DNA of 64,000 bases from Steromphala cineraria. Taxonomy: Eukaryota > Mollusca > Gastropoda > Trochida > Trochidae. This document shows positions 11,028-23,071 of the stretch, piece by piece (within the stretch, counting starts at the first letter, position 1; each line of letters begins with the position of its first letter). The stretch spans positions 36,230,450 through 36,294,449 of the forward strand of contig OU744728.1 in NCBI GenBank assembly GCA_916613615.1. The letters are read 5' to 3'. A model generated the notes under the pieces. That model made no database searches. It had not been told where the DNA came from and worked only from the letters and a program-made list of their open reading frames with translations. The position numbers were made by a program, and so were the translations under genes.

Positions 11028-12593
11028 TTTAAGAAATGAATTTCATAATGTGTTTGTCGACACAGTTATAACCTGTTTGGAGTTCGTAAGTTAAACGTGT
11101 GTAACTGGCGGAGCTTGCAAGTTAACTACTGTAAGTTATTTTATATAACCTTCACCTGAGGGTTCATTGAAATGTATACCGGTCACATGACCTTGTTAGA
11201 TCCAATCAAAATGAAGCAATCGCTTGAATTTCACAGTCTGAATTATATATTGATTTTCGTTTTTTTCCATTTATTAAGTTGTGACCTTGTTAAAGAACAG
11301 CGATGAACAATATAAGCTTGTTTCTATGAGAAATAATTGTTAATATTCAATACTATATTATATTATAGGAAACTGATAAAAACCTATCCAGTAAAGTATA
11401 TGTAAATTTACACTTCAAAATATAATGTAGGGTATTCTGTGCTGACAGATTGAAAGTTTTAAATTGATAATCATACAATTTCAAACTTTGAAATTTAAGT
11501 GATATGCTTTCACCTCAATGGACAACACAAGGTCATGTTATCGTAACACATTGGCTTTTACAGCAATTAGTGCTACTGCAGGAATACTTTTTGTGATGGT
11601 TATATTTTGAAGTTATCCACAACTAAATATTGAGTTTAAACAATTTATTGAAACGGTATGAAAAATATATAAAAATAATTCAAATTATTTTCTTTGGACT
11701 TTGTTTTCCGAATTATTTTAGATCATTGAAAGGGCACAAATATTAGCTTAAATTAGGACATATTACAAAAAAAGTCATATTAGAAGTTTTGTTTTTTGTT
11801 GTAATTTTCAATTTTCTGATAAAATTTAACTTTTATATTTCAAAGAATTATAATACACTGTTTTTATCTGCTTGAACTCGACTTCACAGTCAATATTTCA
11901 GTTTTTGATAACAATAACAAAAGTGTCTCATATGAATATTTATAAAAATACGGAGTGCCTGAAATAGAATGATTGCGTTTTATTTTGTGCAAACTTTTCA
12001 TTGAAATAATTGGATCTTGTCTTTGTTCGAACTTTATCCAAAACTACTTATTTCCGGATATTGCAATATAAGAGTTCTTGGGTAAAGAGCAGAGAATCTT
12101 CAAGACATCGCCTAAAGATGCAAGGAGCTAGACAGGAAATTACCTTCAAAATTATTGGATTATGTTTCATATCGGAACAAAGTGCCCGGGGATGCAAATC
12201 ACCAGTTTGGAAATGTCACATAAATTCCATTCGCATCTTAAAGTTTATAATGAGTCAGGTCAGAATATAAGTTAGAAACATATATTGTTTGCGAAAGATC
12301 ATATATACATGATTTGATGAAGGAAAATCCAACCGGGAACACAACAGTACACCTGAATTTTAAAAGATCTCTTTTAATTTGACTAAGATATCATATTTAA
12401 CGAGTTAGATTGCGTATATATAAACATTGTTTTTGTAAAATTGTAGTTTTAACTTTTGAATCTTCATGAGTTCTATATTGTCCATTTCTAATAACTAACT
12501 TACTAACGAACTAATCGACTAACTACCTAATCTTTCCACCTTCAAGAACGCATACTACTTACAAACCTTGGCTAAATCATTTGATCTACACTG
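11028..12593. other. SelO 3' flank / intergenic
   Basis: The first several hundred bases should include the SelO 3' UTR and, if the UGA is recoded, its SECIS element. The rest is AT-rich with no gene I can support; the 86-codon frame at 12010-12270 has no recognisable features. Confidence 0.4.
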
Positions 12594-13989
12594 AGAGGAA
12601 CACAATCTAAATAAATTTAGATCAACAGGTTTTATATTTGGTCCTACTGTTGATCTAAGATTGGCCCGTAAGGCGGGTCATTCCGCTGACCCCTGAAATC
12701 AGCAGCTCGGCCAATCAGAAAAGTTGCCCTAGCTCGCTGAAAAAAACTCAGCAGCACATCTTTTGAAATGGATGATGTTCGGAGCTTTGTCATTCGGAGC
12801 GGAGCAGAGCGACCATTTCTATGAATAATCCGATTGCTTGGATGTATTAATAGATTCTATTTTTTCATTTTAAAATGATTTAGCGTATTTGCTAGTTGTC
12901 AATGACAAAAGATGATTGCACGTCGCACAGATACTAACGTGGCGAATAATAATCACAAAGTTAGAGCTTGATAAATGCCAATATTTACGAAAATCTTCAT
13001 GCAAGGGGAGGTAACTTCTTTTTTTATCAAACTCGTTTGTATTTATTTATTTCATTTCCATCAACATAATTAAAAATAGTGATTTTTTTGTCAATCATAA
13101 AACTAAAAATATTTCATACACCCAAAATAAATTCAACCTACTGATCTTTTTCTTATCAGTATCAAATGCAAGATTTATTTTTTACAATGCACACTGTTAT
13201 TGAGAACAGGCCATAAGCCATCATATATTTCTTCCGTTCACACCTTGATATAGCGACTATGAACTGTTTGTGACGTCGAATTTGATTGATCAAATCGCGA
13301 ATTCCTTATTTGCATACGAAAGGTCACCGGGACGACCTCTCACAGTGGTCAATCTTAGATCAACAGTATGACAAAATAAACAAGATGTGTTTGTGAAACA
13401 CGAATGCCCCCGGATGCATCCTGCTCGCTGTGTCAAGGTCAAGGTCACAAGGTCAAATGTCATGGTGTCATCTGAAAGGTCTCATCACAAGGGATCCATA
13501 TGTCAAGTATCAAAGAGCTAGCTCTGACCAATCAAAAGTTATGACCAAGGTTAAAGTTTTTGTGGACAAACGGACAGACGGACGGACGGACGGAAAAGGT
13601 CAAATATCATGGTGTCATCTGAAAGGTCTCATCACAAGGGATACACATGTCAAGTATCAAAGACCTAGCACTGACAGTATAGAAACTATAGCCAAGGTTA
13701 AAGTTTTCGGAAAAGGCTCGCTGTGTCAAGGTCAAGGTCACAAGGTCAAATGTCATGGTGTCATCTGAAAGGTCTCATCACAAGGGATCCATATGTCAAG
13801 TATCAAAGACCTAGCTCTGACCAATCAAAAGTTATGACCAAGGTTAAAGTTTTTGTGGACAAACGGACAGACAGACGGACGGACAGACAGACGGACAGAC
13901 GGACAGGTGAAAAACAATATACCCCCGGAATCTCCGATTCGGGGGCATACAAATCTGTTGATCTAAATTTATTTAGATTGAGAGGAACA
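12594..13989. mobile_element. 1.38-kb non-autonomous DNA transposon with 26-bp TIRs and 9-bp TSD
   Basis: The element spans 12603-13980. Its left end (12603-12628, begins CAATCTAAATAAATTTAGAT) is the exact reverse complement of its right end (13955-13980). AGAGGAACA flanks it at 12594-12602 and 13981-13989. A 9-bp duplication suggests a Mutator-like superfamily, though the TIRs are short for that group. No transposase frame is present. A second inverted pair lies inside (12647-12663 and 13350-13366, CTGTTGATCTAAGATTG and its complement), sharing the GTTGATCTAA core with the outer ends, which suggests nested or composite origin. Confidence 0.85.
13407..13920 (+). repeat. GACG/GACA microsatellite modules inside the transposon
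   Basis: A module containing CTCGCTGTGTCAAGGTCAAG, GGTCTCATCACAAGGGAT and CCAAGGTTAAAGTTTT occurs at about 13421-13560, partly at 13597-13700, and again at 13714-13860. Copies one and three end in GACG/GACA microsatellites (13572-13593, 13862-13905). The open frames at 13430-13992 are readings of this repeat. Similar modules are common in mollusc genomes (recalled, not searched). Confidence 0.7.
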
Positions 13990-14032
13990 TAACGTGAGAC
14001 GAGGAAATGTCTTTCCTTTCAAACATATGATC

Positions 14033-14399
14033 TTAAAGGGGCAGTAGCACGTTTTTAGGGGGAATATGAGGTGATGTCAGGAAAATGAAAATAAATGGTT
14101 CCGATTGAAAAAGACAATGTATTTAAACTAAATGGAGCAGTAATAATTCAAATATATAACGTTAAGTATAGCCATGCGATTCCTTTTTTCTTAGACAAAA
14201 TGAATTAAAGGTGTTCACACAACATGGCCGCCAATGGATTTTATGTGAATCTTTATACTTTGTCGTCTGACTATGGATGATTGACTTGTGTAATGAGATT
14301 TTTGATGCTGTCAAAATAATAGATTTAGCCTTAACTTACAATTATCAGTGAAGAATTTAAAATACAAAATAATCAAAAAACGTGCTACTGCCCCTTTAA
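14033..14399 (+). mobile_element. TTAA MITE, AGGGGCAGTAGCACG family, copy 1
   Basis: The element spans 14037-14395 with ends AGGGGCAGTAGCACGTTTTT and its inverted match AAAAAACGTGCTACTGCCCCT, flanked by TTAA on both sides. The interior includes GGTGATGTCAGGAAAATGA and CATGCGATTCC blocks shared with the other three copies. No coding capacity. Confidence 0.9.
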
Positions 14400-15512
14400 A
14401 GCCAGCTATTATCCCATTTCAACAAGACATTAGTAACAATTCATATATCCTACCGACAAATGCATTTTGAATGTTTACAATGAGACGTTGTCATCTGAAA
14501 ACCATAATTTAAAATAAGGGAAAGAAAAAATTATTATTCTCCGACATTCACTATTCTTTAACGCTTAATCGCCTGCATCAGAGATACGTTAGACATCAAA
14601 GAAAATTTACAAATATATGGGCCCAGTAGTCCATTATGAACAGTTAAATATTCCTCTTCAAAGAGCATAATTCGGTGGATAAATATAGGTTATCATGCAT
14701 TTTCCTCGGAAGTGTAATTGTGTTTGATCTGACAGTGAAGCGGGTAATGTTTCTGCTCAGACACTTACGTGACATGAGGATCTAATTCGACTTTCATATT
14801 GAACATAATTGAACGGTATTTCTTTCAAACCTATAAGTTGAAAGTGCGTCTTTCTTTAACAGAACCATCTTTGTTATGACAGACTGATTTACATAATTTG
14901 TTTTGATACTAACCAGTAAATTGACTTAATAAAACCCAACGGTATATAAAGTCTTTGATGGATTTTAGAGACGAGGTTTAAGAACTGCAGGTTTTAGGGA
15001 TAACGACTTCTGATAAGAGAAAGACGTTTGTTACCTTCAAGTATATGCAAATTTCTAGACTAACGCTCGGTATTAAAGAACATGATTCTCAATAGATATG
15101 ATGTTATTAAAAATATACTCAAAGTACTGGAATCAGAGTCTAGATTACCCTTGCAAGAGATTATGCTTTGGGAAATATTTTAATCCTACAGTCTTGCTTC
15201 TTAGACTGGTTGAACTTATACGTTCGTTTGTTATTATGCAACCGTATGTACCGCAATCACACATGTACAGAAAGATTACGCGGTTTCAGCCCGTCAATAA
15301 TTTCAGCTAATGCCCCCTCCTGTCAAACAAAGGTTGATTGAACTCATCTTATCTAAGAGTTTCACGTTATTCGCAGCAGCCTACGTTATTGCAAAAACGT
15401 TGTAGACTTTCCAATCAACCATAGCAAAGAAATAAATATTCCATACAATGGAGTTATTTGATCATTTCGTGGTGATTTAGTCATTCAGTGAGAGGAAAAG
15501 CAATTGAAACTT
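14400..15512. other. intergenic, no feature seen
   Basis: AT-rich sequence between two copies of the same MITE. Nothing recognisable; the 70-codon frame at 15098-15310 is unremarkable. Confidence 0.4.
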
Positions 15513-15877
15513 TTAAAGGGGCAGTAGCACGTTTTTAAGAGGAATATAAGGTGATGTCGGGAAAATGAAAATTAATGGTTCCAATTGAAAGACAATGTAT
15601 TTAAACTAAATGGAGCAGTACTAATACTAATGTGTAACGTAAAGTTTAGCCATGCGATTCCCTTTTCTTACACAAAATGAATTAAAGGTGTTCACACAAA
15701 AATGGCCGCCAATGGATTTTGTGTAAATCTTCATACTTTGTCCTCTGACTATGGATGATTGACTTGTCTAATGAGATTTTTGACACTGTCAAAATAATAT
15801 ATTCAACATTAACTTACAATTATCAGTAACAAAATTGAAATATAAAATTATCAAAAAACGTGCTACTGCCCCTTTAG
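15513..15877 (+). mobile_element. TTAA MITE, AGGGGCAGTAGCACG family, copy 2
   Basis: The element spans 15517-15873, same orientation as copy 1. The left flank is TTAA and the right flank reads TTAG, so one target base has mutated. Copies 1 and 2 lie about 1.1 kb apart and share most of their interior. Confidence 0.88.
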
Positions 15878-17323
15878 GCTTGTGTACAGTCATATTGTTC
15901 ACTGGAGACAATAAATTGTCGTTTGTATGATTATATTGCCCCTATTAATTGGCCACCATAGTCACATCCTAAAACCTATTTTCTTCTTAAACATCAAAAC
16001 GCCTAGAAAAACTGAATGTTTTGCACTAATGTCTTTTTCAAAAAGGTATTTGAATTGAAAATCTGGCATTTCCAAGTCTTAAAATAAGATCTATAGAACG
16101 AACAGTATGTATGGTTTAAAGACGGTGTAAGGATACCAGTTGCAAATTCAGTGAGCCTTGACTGCAAAAAGTGCCAAAATCACTACGCTTTTCAAAATTA
16201 ATGTTAGTATGATTTCTTGGCTTGTTTGTTTGCATGACAGCTCATTATTCAAGTCACTTAATGCATATACCTTTGAAAAAGGACAAACATTTATGTATGA
16301 TTGTTTTTGCTCGTCAGTTAACACAATCACAAAATTTTGTGTGGAACCAGCTTCATATTGACCGAAGGATCACATCTATACGAGAATGAATGTAGTTCAT
16401 GAGTTTCCTTGTGAAACGGTTCAAAAGGTCCTTTCATGTCCAACTAATTGACAAAGCTAAGCATTAATAACCAATCTAAAAGTTATTGAAATAATAAGAG
16501 AATAATAATGATAAAAGTTACAATTTCATAATTGGTACTCCACAAGAGTTCGTGTCATAACTTTATCTAAACAGATTTGTTCACAACTTCCTATGGCATA
16601 GTAAGCAAACCTGTGCAAGAAAAGCATATTGTGTATTAATCAATAGTCTGAAGACGGCTCTCGGCTGTTCCTAGAAAACCATTTAACTTGATGTCACAGA
16701 ACCAATAGAAGCCATCAATGTACCAGAACCCAAACTGATAAATGTGCACAGAAATAATCTTCTCCAAGACAGAGATTCTAAAGCCTTGTGCAACTTCCCA
16801 GTGAATAGCCCACGATTAATCAATTCTTCATCGAGCTCTTACAGCCCTTGAAGAAATCTGCTCTCACATCAATGAATGATATCTTATTTTGAAAACAAAG
16901 TTTTGATGATCAGACAGTTAAGGGTATTCTTAAGAGATGGAGATTGTTGGTACGATCTTAGACAAAACGATTATCAAAAGTGTTGGAATGACTCTTTTAA
17001 ATGCATTTATATCATTCTACCACATTCATTTTACCAAGAAGTACATTGTGTAGTAAGAATTAACATAGAATTAAACATAAAGTCATAAAAATGTAAATGA
17101 ATCACGAGCTAGGCAGATTAGAAAATAACAAGTCTGCTCTTTAACTGTTAACATAGACACAGAGCTTTGTCTACATTAAAGCACTTAACTGTTGAATACG
17201 ATCAATAAAAATTGCAGATTAGTGAGAGCATTTTGATTATTTTTTTTTCAGATCAAGCAAGATCTAGTATGTCTACCCTAAACTCGCTGAACGGCCACAC
17301 AAGGTTTTTTCATGTCTGGTGAG
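15878..17323. other. intergenic, no feature seen
   Basis: AT-rich, with short overlapping frames on both strands at 16148-16361 and 16876-17088 that show no domain, signal peptide or splice context. I see nothing to annotate. Confidence 0.4.
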
Positions 17324-17548
17324 CTAACAAATCTGATAAAGGGTTTTGTGTTCCGATTCCAGCTGAAGGCCATTGTCAGGACAAATGACGTTTTGAATAT
17401 TTGGGGGGTTCATACGCAAGCGTCTCCCATGGATATCCCAGACGTGTTCTATTGGGGTGGGGTTTGGTGACCTGGCTAACCAACCCTGTTGTTGTACTGC
17501 AGTAGATTGAGAGTTTTGACTTGCATTGTTCCCGAAAGAGTATGTCAA
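17324..17548 (-). pseudogene. Tc1/mariner transposase C-terminal fragment
   Basis: On the minus strand the translation contains WLARSPNPTPIEHVWDIHGRRLR, a degraded form of the Tc1 motif 'WPARSPDLNPIEHVWDxLGRR'. The Glu of PIEH is the third acidic residue of the DDE catalytic triad. Only the last ~70 residues can be read. There is no ATG in context, no upstream catalytic Asp residues, and no inverted terminal repeats. It is a dead remnant. Confidence 0.75.
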
Positions 17549-17804
17549 TGGAATTTATGGCATTATCACTTGTCTCGAAATGTCGCTGACCTGTTAGAGT
17601 CTAGTTAACTCAAACAGATCTGTTTTTCCGTCACAGCTGATCCCTACCATAATCATTACACTTCAACCCCAGTAACGATCACGCTTTATGACGTAACCAG
17701 GCTGTCAACGGCCCCCTTGAAGTTGCTGAGGGTGCACTCGTAATCCTTCGACTCGTAAGACTTCGAGTCAGATCTTGAGCTCTGGCAAACTTATCCCGAC
17801 GTGA

Positions 17805-18168
17805 TGACGTCATAAGATATTGATCTTCACGTGGCGTCTTTTTTCGCGTTATGCCACCTCATGTGCGGTTTTCCAACGTTCACGTTTGTGACTGGCATGA
17901 TTGTAGACGTGACATAGAGGATAGTATATGAGTGTCTATGACACACTTAATTTTTATGACACGAGTGGCTAAATATTAGTATTTCCCGAGCGAGAGAGTA
18001 TGTCATGAGCACGAATATAATATGCTGTTTATTACCGTAGTCTCAACATTGAAGAAAATACACAAAACCTACTTCACTGCATAGGCCGACTACCCGCCGC
18101 CGGCCCGTATAGATTGTGACGTCATAGGTGAACCGTGACGTCAAAGTATTGTTTATAACGTGACGTCA
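17805..18168. promoter_or_regulatory. cluster of four CRE-like TGACGTCA palindromes
   Basis: TGACGTCA occurs at 17805-17812, 18117-18124, 18136-18143 and 18161-18168, with related TGACGTAA near 17690. This is the binding palindrome of CREB/ATF factors. Three copies within 52 bp is far above chance in AT-rich DNA. No gene starts nearby in the window and the cluster ends 35 bp before a transposon, so it may be repeat-borne; host regulatory function is unproven. Confidence 0.4.
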
Positions 18169-18200
18169 CAATGAAAAAGTGATATTTTGCCCAAGGGCAA

Positions 18201-19645
18201 TAGAGTAGAGCCGTGCTTTTCCGTACACCCGAGGAAAGGAACACTCGCGGCGTTATTGCAAATTATATTAACCTCATTATTAATTGATTTAACGAAGCTG
18301 AATGATCTAAAGATTAGATTCTCATTTTAGTATTAACAGGGGAATTTATTTATTTAGTGTGTCAACGAATATATCAGATATATCACTATTCGAAAATTCC
18401 GCACACTTGGCTGGTAATTCCGTACACGAAAGCTGCCTATTCCGTACACATGTCGAAATATGTGATAATTTTATTAAATATACATAGATTGTTAAAGGTA
18501 ATTGACCTAAAAGAATCTTGAAGATGTATGCAACAATGTTTTTGTTTGAAAATATCTGACGAAACAGCAACTTTGCCTCAAAGACTTTTGTACGATACCA
18601 TATAGTAAACCAACAGTGATGAATTATCTCATTTTCGTCATAACTGTAAACATAGAACGTCAGTGACAATGTTTTAAAGCCACCCTTACTAAAAGTTTGA
18701 CTTTATTTGGGCTGCAAACATAACCCCCATATATCACAAGCAACTGAGAAACATTTTTTGCATCTTTTGACAATCTCAACTCTTTATTTGTAGCGGAACA
18801 ATTAAATGTGGAATAGGCTCCCAGACTAACGGTTGGTTATTGACCTCTATTTATTGCGGTTTTTATAATATATTTTCAATTTTAATCACCATATATGACT
18901 ATATACACGAATAGAATCCAAATCAGATGTCATAACTGATTTCTTTTAGTTTTGATGCGAAATGTCTAACGAGGGAAAAGCTATGAACTTAACATTTTAA
19001 TTTTAAAATTCTTAAACTAATACTATCCTGTCATTAATGTATGTTGTAAAGCAAATCAAACTAATTCAAAAGGTCACACTTAAAATTAACATTTAAAAAG
19101 GAATGTTCTAAAAAGTTTTATGGGTGAAAATCATTTTCTGCTTGGTGGCAGTGTGAGGGTTAAACCGAAAATCGGTGTACGGAATAACAAGCACCCTGCA
19201 AAAGCAGTAAATTTAGCTGCGTGCTATTCCGTACACTTTTGTTAGGTCTTATTTCGTTTTCAAAATACAGTTTTTTGAGTCAGGTATGACTTTAGATTGT
19301 TTATCAAGTTCCAAACATGTTATCCCAATGATTTTAATATATATTAAAGTTCAAATTGATTAAGGAATGGCCCGAATAGCGTAAAGTAATGAACGACCTT
19401 GAATGGCAATAATTATGAAGGTCAGGGTAAAAAATGGGCGTGACCTAACTTATTCAACCAATCACCATATTTATTAAATGTTTGACAGAAAATGACAACC
19501 TGAATAAGTAGGCATGTTTACAAAACTGTTTTTGCTTGGACGAGAATTATCTTTTACACTTTTCAAAATAAACGGGAGACGTTACGAAGCAAAATATCGA
19601 AGTGTACGGAATTAGTCGACTGTGTGGAATAGCACGGCTCTACTC
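18201..19645. mobile_element. 1.44-kb TA-flanked non-autonomous element with reiterated TTCCGTACAC motif
   Basis: The left end TAGAGTAGAGCCGTGCTTTT (18201 on) matches the reverse complement of the right end (GGAATAGCACGGCTCTACTCTA, ending 19645), with TA at each border. The TIR runs on into TTCCGTACAC. That decamer or a one-base variant recurs at about 18219, 18398, 18418 and 18441, inverted near 19174, at 19226, and inverted near 19599. No transposase is seen. TA duplication fits Tc1/mariner-like integration, but the ends are not typical of that group. Confidence 0.75.
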
Positions 19646-20640
19646 TATATGAAAAATATGAACCTCGATATGACTGCCCTCGTAGGTAATAAATAGTATT
19701 ATTATGGACATGAAACTGTCGGGCAATCTGTAGTAAGCTCATCCTTATCACAATATAACAATACATTAACACAACTAACCTTGAAATCCTAAATCACCCT
19801 TACTAAGTCGATGACGAATTCATTCAAAAGTTAACAAAAACATAATGATAGTATTCAAGAAAATATATATGTGAACTAACTTGCTTTTAGTATTGATGAT
19901 TGCGAATTATTTCGGATGTAAAAACAACACTCTGCATCTGTATAGTAACAGTGAAGGTTTTTATATAAATGTAAACATGGTGAAGAATGAATCGGGATTA
20001 TTCATGAAACCGATTACTGAGTTCCGAACTGGTTCGAACACCTCACAGTCATCACGGTCATCACAAACCAACAGAATCCATTCAGATGTCGTTTCTCTGG
20101 CCCGACTTTACAATAAACATCCCGAAAAATGAGAAGATGGCGTTGAGATGATCTCATAAACAAGGGATATCAATCGAGCTATCTATTTCTTTGATTGCAA
20201 ATATATGATTTACTGCTGTTCCTTGTGATTCTCTTGATATTCCTTGTCCTGGAATGTATTCAATAAGTAAGCTCAGATAATTGTACTTTTCATTGTAACT
20301 TTGAAATGAGTGCTTGGCCATTGGTTTTCTTTGCCACCCAAAGAGTTCATTCCTGCTTTAGGAAAGTGTTTTCCAAATCTTTAATTCAATTGATAGAATA
20401 AAATAAACTTCTTTTAGTATATGTCGAGAAATATTATTGTTATATTCATTAACTCAATCTATAAACATTAGTTGACAATATCGCCGAAACTTATCATTAA
20501 TGTGCATGTCTAAATTTGGATCTCAATTCCTAAGTAATTATGTCCGAAAAGAACATACTTGAAGGTCTTTATCATTTTCTCTGACATGTATTATCGTCCT
20601 TTGTCACTGTGCCTTTTTATAACGAACTTTGGCCTAAGAG
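19646..20640. other. intergenic, no feature seen
   Basis: About 1 kb between two TA-flanked elements. The 83-codon frame at 19881-20132 shows no recognisable domain. Confidence 0.35.
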
Positions 20641-21841
20641 TAATTGAAGGGTCCGGATGACGGAGTGTCAAAAAGGACTGTTAAATGCAACCTAGCTCTT
20701 CAAAAAGACTCAACTTCGAATTTTCTGAAAGCTGAGATAATTATCTACATAATGATATATGGAATGACACCATTGAATTTGGTTGCAGAAAGATTAATCA
20801 CAATGAAATCGCATAATTTTCGAGTTTGGTTGCAGTCCCCTAGGCAACTGCAACCAAATTATTTTTCCACGAAAATACATGTTTTTATCAAACAAAAGAG
20901 CCTGGGCTTGAAGAAATTTGGTTGCAGATGGAATATATGATGATTTAACAATTGTTGATCACTTACCTGGCTTTTTATTTACATTTCAATGACACATCAG
21001 GAACTTACCGATCGCTATCGAGTCCGGTTTTCGATCATGTCACATCATGTTTTGAAATCGTTTCTGACATTATGGATAGAAATATCTCACTGACCTTGAT
21101 TATTTTAACAATTTCTATCATACAGCATGTCATGGTAGGTACTTTAGACAATCTTTGACCAACTTAATCCCTAAATTTCATTTCTGTCAACGTGCTCCCG
21201 TAGCAGATTCGAATTGTTGTCATACCTCAAAAAGATTCTCATTTGCCGTCACAAATTCCGTTAATTGCCAAAAGATTTTGAAAGAAAATAAACTTCAATA
21301 AGTAAGTTTAACAATAGTTTATATCCAAAAACAGAACAAGATGAATTATCAATCCAAAATTAGGAAATTTGAAAAATTGTTGGAAATGTTTGAGACTGAA
21401 TCAACCAATTGTAGGACACGTTACATACCGCATGGCATTACGTCACCCACAGAGCGAGAGGGAACCTGTCAAAATGAAACTGTTGATTTGTTTTTGTTTT
21501 CACGTCAAATAAGGTAAATTATTAAACTCCTGCAACCAAACTTGTCTCTTTGCTATTCAACAAGCAACTACAATCTCTGCAACCAAATTAGTGTTTGTCA
21601 AGACACGAAAAGTGATGGATATTTGCTAGAAAACAATTTGGTTGCAGCTGCAACCCAACTCGAAAATTCCTCGATTTCATTGCGATTATACATTCTGCAA
21701 CCAAACTCAAGGCTTCAAGGAAATAATTGATTTATAGTAAATCATTTTAGATGTCAGAATATCTTCATTTCAATCATTTTCAAGGAAAATGTTGCATTTT
21801 ATTGATGTTTTAGATACCCCGTCGTTCGGACCCTTCAATTA
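20641..21841. mobile_element. 1.2-kb TA-flanked fold-back element with reiterated GGTTGCAG motif
   Basis: The left end TAATTGAAGGGTCCG (20641 on) and right end CGGACCCTTCAATTA (to 21841) are inverted, with TA at the borders. Homology between the ends continues inward with interruptions: about 20770-20835 is inverted at 21645-21712, sharing CAATGAAATCG and AATTTTCGAGTT. TTTGGTTGCAG or its complement occurs around nine times in both orientations. The short open frames inside are by-products. Flanks read CGAACTTTGGCCTAAGAG and CGAACTTTTCCTAGAGAG, an imperfect ~18-bp direct repeat beyond the TA. Confidence 0.75.
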
Positions 21842-22371
21842 CGAACTTTTCCTAGAGAGTGAAAAAAACGTCATTTATTCACCTGTGTAATTTGCACCTG
21901 CATTTGACTAGGTTAACGTAGTAAAAAATATGCTCACGGTAGTAAAATTTACATATATGTAAATGATGTTATATGGCGAGATTTGCTTAAATGAGCACCT
22001 CTGCATATATGAAACAACTTACTTCTTACAAACGATCGCTGTTTACACATCAATACCAAAAGCTCAAATTTTATTAAAACAATACAATATTAAGAATAAC
22101 ATGAACGTCTGTTTCGACTGTTGCCGTGTAAGCTATTGAGAATCCAAAACGTCTGACTCACACGAAATATCTAAAAGTAAGAGACAAAAAGAACCTCTTT
22201 TCTGCTTGTGTATTCCTGTCGCGATGGTTCGACTTACTGGGGCTGTCCTGTTAAACAAGTAATTACTCGGTAGCTATTTTGGAATATTGGTTTGCCATGA
22301 TGTGTTTTTCAAACAGTTTCATGGATCGAAAACCCCTAAAGTTGGGTTCAAAAGTCCCTGGCATACGGTTT
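21842..22371. other. intergenic, no feature seen
   Basis: About 530 bp of AT-rich sequence between two mobile elements; nothing recognisable. Confidence 0.35.
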
Positions 22372-22734
22372 TTAAAGGGGCAGTAGCACGTTTTAGGGGG
22401 AATATAAGGCGATGTCAGGAAAATGAAAATTAATTGTTTCAATTGAAAGACAATGTATTTAAACTAAATGGTGCAGTAATAATTCAAATATATAACGAAA
22501 AGTTTAGCCATGCGATTCCCTTTTCTTACAGAAAATGAATTAAAGGTGTTCACAAAAAATTGCCGCCAATGGATTGTATGTGAATCTTCATACTTTGTCC
22601 TCTGACTGTGGATGATTGGTTTGTGTAATGAGATTTTTAACACTGTCAAAATAATACATTTAGTATTTACTAACAATTTTTAGTGAAAAATTTAAAATAT
22701 AAAATTATCAAACAACGTGCTACTGCCCCTTTAA
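22372..22734 (+). mobile_element. TTAA MITE, AGGGGCAGTAGCACG family, copy 3
   Basis: The element spans 22376-22730 in the same orientation as copies 1 and 2, with intact TTAA at both borders. The 70-codon minus-strand frame inside is a by-product. Confidence 0.9.
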
Positions 22735-23071
22735 AGTGTGTAATAGATTGTATATATCAAAATGGTATGGATTGTAACTATAACATCACTATAATGAATT
22801 TTTGACATAATACCGTTTACTATATGGAATACTTGAAAAATAAAATAGAGGCTCAATATTTGATAGAATTAAACAGAATTTGTAATAAAGGAGTGCAATC
22901 CAATAGTAACTTTAATATTTTTCGTTAATTATGGATCAATCGTTAATCAATGTTTTGCTATTGCGAGATGTCCTTTTGCTTAGCGTAACATGCAACACCT
23001 TTTACTTGTTGAAATATTTCAGAACACTAACAGTTTTGTAATTTAGTGCTTCTTTATCATGAAACCTGTCC
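22735..23071. other. intergenic, no feature seen
   Basis: AT-rich spacer between MITE copy 3 and the large inverted repeat. Confidence 0.35.

Noticed and set aside
11281..11306. GTGACC...CGATG as a SECIS core for SelO
   Set aside because: The stem between the GTGA and CGAT is only about five pairs and the apical AA spacing is wrong, so I do not call it.
13430..13992. Lys-rich repeat ORFs
   Set aside because: They read through the transposon's microsatellite module; no ATG context, splice sites or domain.
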